A stretch of 64,000 nucleotides of DNA from Auricularia sp. M13. Taxonomy: Eukaryota; Basidiomycota; Agaricomycetes; Auriculariales; Auriculariaceae. Numbering within the stretch: position 1 is the first letter of the stretch; each line of letters starts with the position of its first letter. The translations under genes were made by a program, and so were the position numbers. Below are positions 1 through 11,872 of this stretch, one piece after another. Below the pieces are notes generated by a model, which saw only the letters and a program-made list of their open reading frames with translations, was not told where the DNA came from and ran no database searches. The stretch is taken from the NCBI GenBank assembly GCA_037042915.1, contig CM073194.1, positions 558,001 to 622,000 of the forward strand, in the 5' to 3' direction.

Positions 1-53
1 TCCATGCACTGCACATGCCAGTTCTCTTTGGAACTTAAAAACGGTTGACGCAG

Positions 54-2700
54 GGCGACCCGCTGAGCACAAGCGTCCTTCTCTGGACGCGCGCCGCGCC
101 AATGGACGGGACGTCTCCCGACGCGAGCGTACCCATCTGCGTCTCGTTCGCGATCTGGGACAACGCGCACCGCGCCGGCCGGCCTGTCGACTCGGGAGAC
201 GCGTTCACCAGCGCCGACGTCGACTGGACACTCAAGGTCGAGGCGGCGGGGCTGCTTCCCGATACCGTGTACTGGTGCGTGCGATCCGCGCGCGTGTTCG
301 GCGCTTTACCGCTGACGCCTGCTGAAGGTATCAATTTGCCGATTGCACGAACAAACAACGCAGCTCGCCCCTCGGCCGCACGCGCACCTTCGCCAATCCG
401 AACACGCCCGCTGCGAAGGTCAACGGCGGGCGGCCGCTCAAGCTTGCCGTGTTCAGCTGTGCCAACTTCCCGTTTGGGTTCTTCAATGCGTATCGCGTCG
501 CCGTTGAGCAAAAGGCGGACGTGTTCGTTCATTTGGGGGACTACGTGCGTATTAGACAGCGGTCGACGACGCTAAAGCTGACTGCGTGCAGTATTACGAG
601 TACAAGGACGGCGATTGTGCGTTCTCCTCTATGTTTAGCTGTGTCGCTGTGCTGACGCATCGGCAGACGGCAACGGGTAGCTCCCTCTCTTCCACTCGCG
701 TTTTCCTTCCCACACTCACTGTATTGCAGGCACGCAATCAATCGCATCCTCTCTGACCGCGAACTCGCCACGCTCACGGACTACCGAGAGCGTCTCGCGC
801 TCTACCGCACCGACAGCGCCCTGCTCGCAGCGCACGCGCCGGCGCCGTGGATTGCGGTATGGGACGACCACGAGGTCGCGGACAACACGTGGAAGGCGGG
901 CTCCACGGACAGTAATGACAGTGTTGCGAGTGGCGGGTGTGCGTTTTCGCCGAGTCAGACGTGAGTGCTTGCGCCTTATCATTTCCCTGGCTGGTTTGTT
1001 CTCATTGTGCGGGGTATTGGATGGTTGATGCGCTGGATGCCTTGCTAGATGCTTCACGGACCGCAAGATGGCGGGCGTGCGGGCGTATCACGAGTGGATG
1101 CCGGTGCGCGTTGCCTGAAATGGCCCTTCCGCTGACGCTGGAACTGGGATGCAGATACGCCAGGTCGCTGCGGACGACAAGCTACGCATCTGGCGCAATT
1201 TCCGCGTCGGGAAGCTGCTGGTGCGTCCCTTCCTCCCCTTCCCACCCTTCTCATCACACGCCGCCCGCGCCATGCCCTTCATTCCACTGCGGCTGACTCT
1301 GCGTGCAGGATCTCACGATGCTCGACACTCGTACGCACCCTCTCTAACAGTCACCCCAGCTGAAGTTATGATGGTGCGATGGTGTAGGACAGTACGACCG
1401 CGATGTGACGGACGACGGGTGGAATCGTGCGCGTGCGTCGTCTTTCATTTCTTCTTCGCCTCACTAACTTCTATGTAGTGGTCGCCTCGCTCGCGGACCA
1501 GCCGCGACGCAGTATGATGGGCGTCGCGCAGGAGGAATGTACGTCTGCACCTGACGCCGGCTGGCGGCAATTCAACTGCGGTTGGGACTCACTGACGCGG
1601 AGCTAGGGTTCTCTGACCGATTGTTGAGGAGCAAGAAACGCGGGGCGCTGTGGCGGGTCGTTGGGTGCGCATTGACTGCATTGGGAATTGGGCTGAGAGC
1701 TGACCACGCGGATGAAGGCAGCAGGTGGTTTTCTCGCAGCTGTCTGAGGGGACGACGTGTGAGTCAGCGCTCTCGCGCCACAGTCCCATCCTAATCGCGG
1801 CCCCTTTCCTGTCAGTCAACTTTGTGGGTTTTCCACCGTTTTTTATGCGCTTGATCATGCTGATGGAACATCTACTGTTGCCATAGGACCAATGGGATGG
1901 CTACCGCGCCAACCGCCAGCGCATCCTTGATCACATCCAGAAGAATAAGATAGATAATGTCGTCGTGCTCAGCGGGGACTCGCATGCGAACTGGGTGTCT
2001 GATCTAGCGTGTACGTCTCTGCTTCTCCATCTTACATCCTCTTTCATGACGCTCACTGAATGAATCTCCCACGTAACGCAGTCCCCAACGACACGAGGTC
2101 CGCACACCCTGGCTCCTACCTTCTCCGTCTCTTCACATGCCGCTGCTGATGCTACTTGCGTAGTTACGACCCCACGACCGGACACGCTGCCTTAGGCGTC
2201 GAGTTCGCCGGGACAGCAGTGAGCTCGCCCTCGCCCTTCGGCACGGACATCGCCCCGCCCGCGGCGGACGCGCTCTCTGCGGCGCTCGTGGGCCTCAACA
2301 CCGAGCTGCAGTGGAGCGAGGGCGCGTTTTGCGGATTCTTCATGCTCGAGGTTGGCGTGCGGGAGTTGAGTGCGACGTTTTGGGCTTTGAGGGATTTGCG
2401 TGAGTCGGCTTTGTTCGCTGCCTGATCGCACGACTCTTTTACGATACGGGGATCGTATGGGACGTCTTGCATTGCGATTTGGTCTCGAGTATGTCTGAGA
2501 TGCTGATGCGCTGACTGGGTTCCGCAGAGACGGAAAATTCAGATGCGTTCGTGAGCGCGACGTTCACGGTTTTGCCTGGTCCGTACCTATTTTCAGAGTC
2601 GTTCATTCACATTTTGATATGCGCGGGCTCGAAGGCGAGAACAAGTTGCATAGGCCAGTGGCGGGCGGGCATGCGGCTGCTGGGGTTCTGCGGCCGTTAG
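54..2700 (+). CDS. PhoD-type alkaline phosphatase/phosphodiesterase, 5' end outside window
   Basis: A metallophosphoesterase of the PhoD family, usually secreted or wall-associated and able to release phosphate from phosphoesters. The first visible exon begins after a 3' splice site at about 52 and opens with [13 protein letters not shown], the conserved start of the PhoD N-terminal domain; the signal peptide and true start must lie upstream. Metal-site signatures follow in order: FVHLGDYV near 520-548, [13 protein letters not shown] near 853-892, and [12 protein letters not shown] near 1962-1996. At least eight short introns split the gene. The last exon pair is FTVLPG, a 74-base intron (2579-2653) and a short tail ending at the stop 2698-2700. 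I saw no broken frame, though several small middle exons (1300-1870) are hard to place. The family assignment is firm; substrate is unknown. Confidence 0.85.
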
Positions 2701-3837
2701 GATAGAGTACCAACAGACCAAATGCGGTAAAGATACATACATACTGGATTGGAGGATATTATCGCGCATGTTTCCGCTCCACCGTACATTCTCCGTTGTG
2801 CTGGATATTGTTTCTGGACAGTTGCTGTTCATCGGGTGTTTCAACTGGCTGCAACGCGGAGTTACGGCCGTCTCAGCCGATCTCGGAGAATGAAACCCAT
2901 TTTTCACTCTTGCTGCTGCCTGCTAAGGAATGTCTAGCTGCCGCTCGCCGTCATCGCCCGGTACCACATACATTTCTGCATGCTCTGCGCACTTTGCTGT
3001 CTTCACCGCTCGGTCTATTCTGCCATCCCAGCTTTCTTCTTGGCCGATGCTCTCTGCTCTTTACTGCTATCATGGGCGATATATTGCGTTCAGGGCTTGG
3101 AATGCGGTTCAAATATCTTGATGTGCTCGCCCGATTATAACTATGATATCGCGTTAACTGTGTCATCATCCTGGTCGCCGGTGCTACCTGCCTCTGGCAC
3201 ATATTGCGGACGTCGCGCTCGCCGAGGACGGGGCAATCTTGACGTCTATGATCCCGCATCGAGAATTCTTCGTTGTTAGCTTTGCTGGCATTGGCGCAGA
3301 CAGAGGTTCGGTGTTAGTCGAATCCCTGCCGCGCCGCGCAAAGCGCTCTGTGCTCATTCACGGCGGGACCGTTAACTGCATCACCACACAGGCCAAGTGG
3401 CAACTCGTTCTCCAATGTATCCGCCCGTGCTGTCATGATACTTGATTGGAGCGATCTGAAGTCTTTCCCAGAAGACGCAATGCCGATACAGGCCGAGAGG
3501 ATATTCAAAGTCGGAGCTATTCATTTAGAGCCTCTCCGACCAAGGCCTCCACATACGGTGTTACCATCTGTGAAGAGGGTTCCACAACTTCTGGTTCGAC
3601 TCCAATGCGCGTGCCGCCCGTACGGAGGATTGCCGCTGCTCGTGGTTGGCGGCTCAGGACCCAGCTGGGAAGACTTGGTGTCGTCACTGACTCGAATGAA
3701 TAGCAACCCCATGCTACAGATGGATTGGGGTCCCATGCCGTCAGTATACTGCGGCCGCGGTTCCTACATATATACAGGGACCCCCAGCAGCGTACGCGGA
3801 CTCGTTCTTACCCGGTCTTCCTCAGCACATCTTAGTA
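2701..3837. other. intergenic region between phosphatase and first P450
   Basis: No convincing coding sequence on either strand. The part next to the P450 start shares short stretches with the region upstream of the third P450 (for example a shared ATGCCGTCA at about 3735 and 40177), which fits a duplicated promoter. Confidence 0.5.
3765..3775 (+). promoter_or_regulatory. TATA-like element upstream of first P450
   Basis: TACATATATAC lies about 63-73 bases before the P450 start codon at 3838, a plausible core-promoter spacing for a fungal gene. Only sequence likeness supports it. Confidence 0.3.
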
Positions 3838-6003
3838 ATGGCTGGTGGTATTGTACTCGTGCTCGCTTCCTTTGCCGCAATGGCGATGCTCGTCTGCGGC
3901 AAATGGCTCTGGACGACGATGAAACGACGCCGGTCCGGTGTGCGCTTGCCGCCCGGCCCACCCGGTGTTCCTCTCCTAGGGAATATCTTCGACGTTCCCT
4001 CCGTTGACAGCCACCTTACCTACTTCGAGCTCGCGAAGAAATACGGTGCGTATTTGCCGCTTCAGCTGGGCGCAGTTTCATCTCATTCATTCAACATTGA
4101 ACCCTACATCCCGCTATAAGGACCAATCATGCATTTCAAGATCCTCAACCGCGCAGTAGTCGTCGTCAGCGACGTCAAAATCGCCAGCGAGCTTCTCGAG
4201 AAGCGCGGTGCGATCTACTCGGACCGGCCGCCGTACTACATGGCAGATGCGTGAGTACTACATAATACGACTGCAAGAAAAGGGCTCATCGTCAATCCTG
4301 TGCGCTCAGCGTGGGCTACGGGTGGGACGTCGCAAACATGGGCCACACTGAAGCATGGCGCATCCGCCGCCGCATGGTGCATCAGAAGTTTTACGCGAAT
4401 GCGACTGCGCAGATGCACGGGCTCATTCGCCGGTCCTGCGTCGAGTTTGCGCGCAACCTCCTCCGCACGCCGGAAAACTTCCATCGCCACATCCGCTGGC
4501 GAGTATACTCGTTCAACCGCTCGCGCCGCAAATCTCTTCATCTCACGCTCGGTTCCAGGTCTGCTGCGGCTAATATCATGAAAGTCGTCTACGGCATCAA
4601 CGTCGCAGATGAAAACGACCCATACGTCGATATCGCCGAGAAAGGCATGGAGGTTGTGGGGCGATTGACGATGCCGGGAAGTACTCCCGTCGACCAGCTG
4701 CCATTCCGTGAGTCGTCCACTGGCGGAGTGGCCGCTGCTCATACGTCTACACCTAGTGCTGCGCATCCCGGAGTGGGTACCCTTCTTCGGCCAGTGGACG
4801 AAGAGTGTACGCGTCTTGCACAAGTATCCGATGGATATGTGCGAGGTGCCTTACGGACGCACCATCGACGATATTGTACGTCATTCTTACCTCTAATGCT
4901 CTCACCTTTCTAATGGCAGATACTTTTCTAGAATGAGGGTGTCGGGCAGCCGTGCATGGTTTCCGAGAACCTCGATCTTATGCAGGAAGATCCCACCGTG
5001 ACCGTGCAAGCGATCAAGGACGCATGCGCCGTCTCGTACCTAGGTGCGCCGGCGTGCATTATTATACATAGCCTGCCGTTCTGGTCATTCTCACCCGCCA
5101 GGAAACAGGAGGAGCAGACACGACGGTCGGGACGTTGATCTCCTTTGTCATGGCCATGGTCCTCTGGCCAGAATGCCAGAAGAAAGCGCAACAAGAACTC
5201 GATCGTGTGCTCGGAGATCGGCTTCCTGATTTCGCCGACCAAAGCTCTCTTCCGTACGTCGAGGCCATCATTAGGGAAACATACCGGAAATTCCCAGTTA
5301 CGCCGCAGGGTGAGGAATACTTCGCATCTTCTCAACTCGCGTTTGGGAAGTAAGACTGACCTTGACTTCGATCCGAAAGCTCTCCCCCACGCCGTCGAAG
5401 AGGACGACGTTTACCAGGGAATGCTGATTGAGAAGGGAACCACGGTAGTAGCCAATGTCTGGTGCGTCCTTCGACTTCACTTGCATCCCTCGGGAAATGG
5501 ATGCTCACCGGTATCTCAGGGCGATGATGCACGACGAAGAGACGTATCCGGACCCCAACACGTTTGATCCTGACAGATGGATGAAGGGAGGCGAGATAGA
5601 CAGCAGCGCGCAGGATCCGCGAGTGGCCGGGTTCTACGGGTTCGGGAGACGGTGAGTTTTCTCGCCCGCGCAGGTTCAAGGTCGTCTTCGTACTCATGGC
5701 AACGATAATAACGCAGCCTCTGCCCTGGGCGGCACTTCGCCGACGCTTCGGTTTATCTGACGATTGCGACCGCTCTGAAGTGCTTCGACTTTGGATATCA
5801 CGTTGAGAACGGTGCGATAATCCCACCGAGTGGGAAAATCCATACGGGCATTGTCAGGCACGTCGGCTGATGCTCTCTCGCGTCGTTTAACCTTGGGGCT
5901 GATATCATCCAGCTGCCCCGTGCCGTTCAAATGCTGCATCACGCCGCGTTCGGAGAGCATCATCCCTCTTCTTGAAGCAGCGAGCGAAATGTGCAATGAT
6001 TGA
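3838..6003 (+). CDS. cytochrome P450 monooxygenase, copy 1
   Basis: A microsomal haem-thiolate monooxygenase. The N terminus has one membrane anchor (about residues 3-24), then a basic stretch and the hinge LPPGPPGVPLLGN. Later motifs are I-helix GGADTTVGT, K-helix ETYR, the FDPDRWM region and the haem loop FGFGRR-LCPGRHFAD, with its cysteine just after an intron. I place 11 exons; clear borders are 4045/4121, 4250/4310, 4498/4559, 4708/4757, 4875/4932, 5043/5109, 5309/5380, 5651/5717 and 5857/5913. Introns 4499-4558 and 5858-5912 appear to start with GC instead of GT. If the last one is retained, the protein ends early at 5869; splicing gives a C terminus matching the two paralogues (PRSES-IPLLEAAS-type), so I prefer the stop at 6003. 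The substrate cannot be read from sequence. Confidence 0.9.
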
Positions 6004-6309
6004 GATGCTCGCACGGCGATAAATCCGAGCCGTCCATATCTCTTGACTAGATAAACGAAGTGTACTTGTACTTGTATCTTTTCCTTATCAAGCACGAATG
6101 ACTCCGACCGCGTTGTCCGATTTGAAAGTCCGCACGATCTCTCTGGCTCAGCTCGGTGCTCTGCAAATAACTCTTTCGTGGAACTCCGTTGACAGACATC
6201 CTCTCCAGTACAGAACTTAATTCGACGCTGCGAAGTCGAGGATGCTGCAGCGGTGCGTATTGTATTTGCTTTATCCAGGACCCTATTTTTCTCACCGCCA
6301 TCGCGCGCA

Positions 6310-7226
6310 CGCGTTTGCTCAGATCTACGAGGGCTTGATTAACGGCCCCAAGGACGGCGTGCTCCTGCGTTGCGACGACCCGAACGGCAAGTCAGTATTT
6401 TTGCCGCCTTCACCTTTCCCGTCCTCACGGCCACTTTACTCCGCAGCTGCAAGGCGCACCCCACGTACGCCGGCCACTGGCGCGGCAAAAACGCGACCAA
6501 GGAAACTATGATCTGCGACCTCTCGTTCGAACGAGGAGTTCTGCATGTTCGGGTACACCGCCGCGGGCAGCTCGATGGGCTTCTACTTGAGCACGGACCT
6601 CATCCATCGCTTCTACCGCATTTCCACTACCACCGTCGCCGTCGTCGACTACCACGCGGACTCATACACCGACTGTCTCGCGCTCGCCAAGGAGAAGCCC
6701 GAGCTGGCCATCTTTAATTCGCACTCGCTGCAGGTGCGCATCCCGCTCGATACCCCATGCGCACTTGCTAAAGCTGGCTGAAAGTACTTCGTGGCGGACG
6801 TCTGCGCGCGCACCGTCGCGCTGCCGCCGAACGGGTGTCTGGTAGAGGCCAAGCAAGACACCACGAAGCCGACCATGACGTCCAGTGCTAATGCCCCTTG
6901 CCGTGCGTCTACCCCGTCAATTCCTGAGCCCCTCTCCTGATCTCTCCCAGACACGCACGAGGACGGCGATGTACGCTGCCCCGGCGGCGAGCACAACGAC
7001 GGCGATAGCGACAGGTCCGGCTCCGCCAGGCAACGGCGCGTCCGCGATGCACATTCAGGGTGAGTTCCTCTAAGTCCTCTGTCGGCCTTGCAGAAATATT
7101 GACTCACCAGACACAGGCTCAGCAGTTTCCGCGCTCCTTTTCGTTGCCCTCTTCTTGATTGCAAGTCTGAGCTCCATGACGGGCACTCCGTCTTGTTGGA
7201 TTTTCTATTATTATCGTCGATTATAA
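6310..7226 (+). pseudogene. secreted M35-like peptidase-type protein with GPI-like tail, 5'-incomplete
   Basis: Exons encode IYEGLINGPKDGVLLRCDDP, then a cysteine-containing stretch around ATKETMICDLSFE, then DLIHRFYRI...VVDYHADSYTDCLALA and YFVADVCARTVALPPNGC. This pattern matches from memory the 'putative peptidase' family of agarics, which is distantly like deuterolysin metalloproteases. No intact HExxH is visible (IHRFY sits in its place), so activity is doubtful. The last exons give CHTHEDGDVRCPGGEH, a polar linker and a hydrophobic tail (SALLFVALFLIASL) like a GPI-attachment signal, stop at 7224-7226. The first exon seen starts after a 3' splice site near 6309, but only about 300 bases separate it from the preceding P450 and no signal peptide or N-terminal half is visible there. 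A 5'-truncated gene is most likely; an unseen upstream exon is the alternative. Confidence 0.55.
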
Positions 7227-7352
7227 CGAGGAATTTATTCAGTTGCAGTTTTCACAATTACTTACGTCTTGCAAGCGCACAAGTCTCTGCCTGAGGTGTG
7301 ACTAGAAATTGACGACAACTGCGTGAGGCGATCCCTCGAGCCAATGGTACCG

Positions 7353-7430
7353 GGGACTTTCGCTTAAGCGATTGCCGCACTTTGTGCAACGCATCGGTTA
7401 AGCGAAAGCCGCACTTTGGCACGTTTTTGA
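7353..7430 (+). repeat. left terminal inverted repeat of the KDZ element
   Basis: Begins GGGACTTTCGCTTAAGCGAT and contains CGCACTTTGTGCAACGCATC and GCCGCACTTTGGCACGTTTT. It matches the reverse complement of 29962-30039 almost base for base. The repeat itself contains a small palindrome (CGCTTAAGCG) and two copies of CCGCACTTTG. Confidence 0.9.
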
Positions 7431-7484
7431 AAAGTAAGTAAATGTAATCCGAGTGTAGATAGAGACACGTTACTACAGTATAAA

Positions 7485-7770
7485 TCGCTGGGCATCGCTG
7501 AGGACAGCGTTTTGGGCCGCTTGTGATCGCTGGGTTTCGGTTGACATCGCTTCGCATCGCTGAGCTACGGAATCAGCACGGATAGAACAATAAGCCTCAC
7601 CGATGAGGATATTCGGTCGAAATCGGTGGGCATCGGTGGAAAGCGGCGTGTAGGGAAAGCCGGTGCGTTCACCATCGCTTGTGATCGCTGTACCACAAAA
7701 TCGCTGAAAATCGGTGAAGATCGGTAGACATCGCTAGTAATCGCTAAATATCCCTGCTAACTACACCGAC
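7485..7770. repeat. left subterminal ATCGCTG/ATCGGTG motif array
   Basis: More than fifteen loosely spaced copies of ATCGCTG or ATCGGTG with variants such as CATCGCTGAG, all in the same orientation, pointing inward. The same motif appears in reverse complement at 29625-29915. Such subterminal arrays are typical transposase-binding regions in large plant and fungal DNA transposons; that role here is inference. Confidence 0.75.
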
Positions 7771-7826
7771 CGTCCGCTCGCATATGACATTAAAATATAA
7801 ATAGCCTCCGATTTCAAGCCGAAACG

Positions 7827-10800
7827 CTATCTTTGTTTACGGAGTACACTGCATAGATAATATGAGCTCGACGCATGCTGAGGGCTGAGCATACACTCAC
7901 GGTCAGAGTCGAACTCATTCCACCCTTCGGCTACCTTGAACTGAGCACAGGCTGTAGCTCTCAGCCGCTTGACCTCCTCCAACATAGCGCCATAAAATGA
8001 CGCCTTCTGGAAGGCATAGGCTGCAGCCCCTTGTGCAATTTGCCGGCTACGCAGCTCATCGGCGGGCTGACGCTGCCACCGCGGAACATCGGGGCCGTAG
8101 TTTGCTGCCGCTGCTGCGGCAGTATGCTCCATCTCCTCCGCTTTCTCGCCCTGCTGGTTACCGATGGCCTGCCAAATAGAACGCATTCGAGAAAAGTGCC
8201 GTTCGCTGCGCCCAAATTCTGCGCCCACAATCGACATCTGTTCAGACCAGCGCCGATAATGGCCTTGCAAACGAAAATACCGGACGCGGTTGTCTATGCA
8301 GTATGTTAATTTTGCAAAGACAACTCTGTCCGTTGCACGCACCGTCATCTGTCAGAAGAGCAAGTTTGGTTTTCTCCTGCTTGGAAACAAGCCCAACGTC
8401 CAGTTCCCCTCGCCAGAACCAAGCAACATCTCCCTTGGACTTGCCAACATTCAGTGGCTGAGGTTTGTCGACGGGTGCGTGAGCGCGCAGCATAGTAGTG
8501 TCCAGATCCTGATAGGTTGTGTCCTCCCGGCTCAGACCCAAGGCCCTGAGCGCGCTTAGATGCTCCGAATAGATATTGACAAAGACATTTTGCTTGGACT
8601 TCATTTTTTTTAGGTATGCTCTCGCTCTCGTCTTACCACCCGTGCTGTCCACCTGATCTCGAGCTTCATCAGCATTGGAGCCGAAAAGTCGAATGCTGAA
8701 TCGCAGGTTCGAGAGCGTGCCCTCAGCATGTGCCTTTCGAAGCTCTCGCTCCATGTGGACCAAGCGATCTGGCACGCCATTCTCCTTCCGCTCCTCCTCG
8801 CTGAACCAGGAGGGTAGCATCAACGGCACATCCTCAGCGTAACCGGTCTCCTCGAGACTCTCCTCGTCTTCGGAATCACCGGAGTCGATTTCACCCTCCG
8901 TAATAGCCTCGGCAAGGTAAGGCATATGCCTGAGCTGCAGTCGGCGAAAGCTGGCTATGCGCTCGCTCAAGTTACGACGCTTTTGTCTCACGCTCTGCTG
9001 AGCTTCCTTGTCCTGCTTATTCTTTCGTGCGTTGGCGGCTTTCCCACGTAGTCGCACTCTGCGCACGTTGAGCTGTAAACGGTAAATTGTGAAAGGCACG
9101 TACTGATCTTCTGCTAACTGCACGCCTTTAGCCATCATGCCCACAACACCGCTCTTACGGATCTGTCCAGGAAGACGCTCCTCCCGTTCAAGCCTTGCAA
9201 TGACGTCCTTGTGATTAGGGCCTATCAGTGCGTAAGTGATTGGCTCTTCACAGATTAGTGTTTGAACTTCACGGTTGGCAGGGTCAACACAGTATCGCCC
9301 GCGAATAGTATCGTCCTTGACCACCGCTGTCTCCGTCGGATACTCTGCTTCCCAGGCAGCTATGCGCGCAGGATCAATGGAGCTCGAAAACTCCTCGAAT
9401 TCTGCCTTGGACACGGCGATGTGTTTGTGTGCTTCTGCGGCCTGGGAGTAAAGATATTTTGCTTACAAATATTCTAAGTCCTTGCCAACAGCAAATCGAG
9501 CCGCACTCACCAAGTCCAACCAGTTTGTTGAAATTCCAGAAATTATGAACGTCGTTGAGGATGTCATGACGATGACCGGCGTTCGCGTCCCGACATATGG
9601 CCGCCGCGAGCTTTGTTTCTGCCCACGGCCGCTCAACCCCTTCTCCGCACGCTCTCCCAGCACCCGGTGTGTACAGAAGATGATACACATATTGACACTT
9701 CTCACAATGACCCTGTATATGCATTTTGGGTATAACCCACACGAGCTCTTTCGCGATCTGCTGGACGTCCTCTCGGTCGGGGAATTCGTCTCGCAAACGC
9801 CGCATGATGTTGATGCACAAAGAGCAGGCTCTGTCACTCGACAGCGCGCGGGGTAAGTCGGTGTCAGGCTTCGGTCCTTGGGCGTATACCCAGCCATGGT
9901 CAATCATATAATACCTGAAGACATTAGCATTTTTCAGCCTCGAATCTCTGTGCTCAGACGTACTTTTCGCCCAGCTTCAAGTCTACCATTCCCATCGCCG
10001 GGAAGCAGCTGTGACGTATGCAGCACACAGCAGACAAACCCGAAACCTCTCGATTGCTGAGGTCCTGGATTTTATGCATCTTGTCGTATCCAGGACACGA
10101 TCCAACCTCCTGAGAGTTTATTAGTACTGCTTAGGCATTTGATGAATAAATGGTCATGCCTGCGAAATATCGCTATTTTTGGACATGTATGCTTCCCAAT
10201 CTGAGCGTCGAGGAAGGAAAGCGCATCCATCGAGCAAGGAAGTGTCCCCAGCGTCCCGAAGTTTGACCTTCAAATAAACCTTGAACGACGCGTCTGTACC
10301 GTGCCACAGGATGAATTTGAACCTTGTGTCGCATGAATACATGAATCCTGGAGGCCTGATCTCTCACCTGTGCTTCTCGTCGTTGGCCAAGTCATGCCAG
10401 CCCGGCTGCAGATTGAACTCTGGCTCTGGACACGCAGGGCAAGCGACGATGACCGAGCCAGGCCAACGATTGGCGGGGAGATGCCCGTCAATTCCGAGAG
10501 CCTGACCGCTTCGAAGCTGCATTTTAAGTACGCGCCAAAAGTGTCCGGCTCGAAGAAATGCATGGTAGCCTTTCTCTCGGGGTATGAGCCAAAAAATAAT
10601 ATCCTGAAGATGTAAACTCACTCTCTCCTTGCCGCGTTTATTTTTCTGACACACGGCCTGCCAGTAGTCCCAAGTTGATTTTTTGCTCTGGAGCGACTCC
10701 AAGTGCCAATGCATCATAAGCTCGAACGTATAGCCGACGGTCGGTCGAGTGAACGTGCTTGGGAAGATGCGTGCCCCCATGAGCTGATGCACCAGGCTGG

Positions 10801-11633
10801 GCAGCTCCTGTCGAGGGCCGCGACACCGGCAGAGGATGAAGTTCAAGGTGTGATGACCATTCAGGTGTACCACGGTCATCGAGTGAGTGTAACGATGCTC
10901 AGGCAAGACTTCAGCACAGGCTTGAACCTCCATCAACGTTGTCGGGCACGCAGCGCCGTTGTGTCCAAGATGTACCTTGAATTCTGGGTGATCGCCTAGC
11001 GCGGCGGGCTCGAATGACGACCCGTTCCATTTCTCGATGGCGTGCAGCGGCAGACTCCCATGGCGCTCAAGGAAGCAGGTATGACAGTGGACGGAGGATC
11101 CAAAACAGTCAAGGCATCGATAAAGACGACGTCCATGCTCTTTGCAGTCGCAGACTTTGCCAACATCCTCGTTCCACTCCAAGCTCATCATACCGTCCAG
11201 CAACTGTGCTCGCGCCCTTTCGAATTCTTTGTTGAATTCCGATGTAGTCTATACACTCAGTGTCAGTAAAAGTATCACGCAAGTCGAAAGCACAGCGTAC
11301 CTTGCCATGGGTTGTACCCACGCCCCTGGCCCGCCCTGTGGTTTGCCGGTGAGGCGCCGAGCTAGGAGCTGGCTGCAAGGCTGTATCATCGCCCGCTGGT
11401 AACGGACCCTCCCTGGCACTGTACTCTATACTATGTACATACACTTCGGCAGCCTTGCGTTTCTTGGGACTCGTGACACTCGAAAGATGGCAAAGCGATG
11501 GTAAAGTACGGGTAGGGGAGTGAACGGAAGTTACATCGACAGACGTAGAAGAGCTAGCAGTAGTTTGGACTGTATAGACAGTTTGGGTGAGCTCTGGCGC
11601 TCGGATACGGGGACGCTTGCTGCGAGGCGGCAT
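7827..11633 (-). CDS. KDZ transposase with CxC2-type cysteine cluster
   Basis: The cut-and-paste transposase of the element. From the N terminus: a disordered basic region (start ATG 11631-11633), then a Cys/His cluster (VCDCKEHGRRLYRCLDCFGS, CHTCFLERH) followed by LHAIEKWNGSSFEP and LGHNGAACP, matching the CxC2 domain known next to KDZ transposases, then CPACPEPEFNL. The catalytic core follows, with SDRACSLC, VWVIPKMHIQGHCEKCQ and GEGVERPWAETK giving the acidic residues and the C/H pair of the family. The C-terminal part holds a charged helical region and HYRRWSEQM...AYAFQKASFYGA, as in related proteins. Introns visible at about 11310, 10600, 10380, 10130, 9930, 9440 and 8360 join in phase where I tested them. 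No stop or frame break was found, so this may be a complete enzyme. The stop is at 7827-7829, about 400 bases from the left end. Confidence 0.9.
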
Positions 11634-11872
11634 CCTGTAAAAACACAGCGAGAGCCGAAGTCCTGGTCACGATGTAATACACCACCGAATGGCGGCGCAT
11701 ATAATCTACACCCACGAATGCGGATGCAGCAAGCGTGCTGGCGGCAACAGAGCCTAGCAGGCCGCAGGTACGGCGAGTACGAAAGGGAAGTCCGGACTTT
11801 GAATTCTCTCGGAAACACACGGCCCATCGGCCGAGATTGTAAAAACCAGAACATTGTTTTATGTTTTCCAGC

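Noticed and set aside
7335-7352. Possible extension of the KDZ inverted repeat to a shared CTCGAG
   Set aside because: The match beyond GGGACTTT is patchy and no target duplication supports it, so I kept the conservative border.
7485-7770. Regular short repeats that might suggest a CRISPR-like array
   Set aside because: Motif is only about 7 bases, spacing is irregular, and the host is a eukaryote; they are subterminal transposon motifs.
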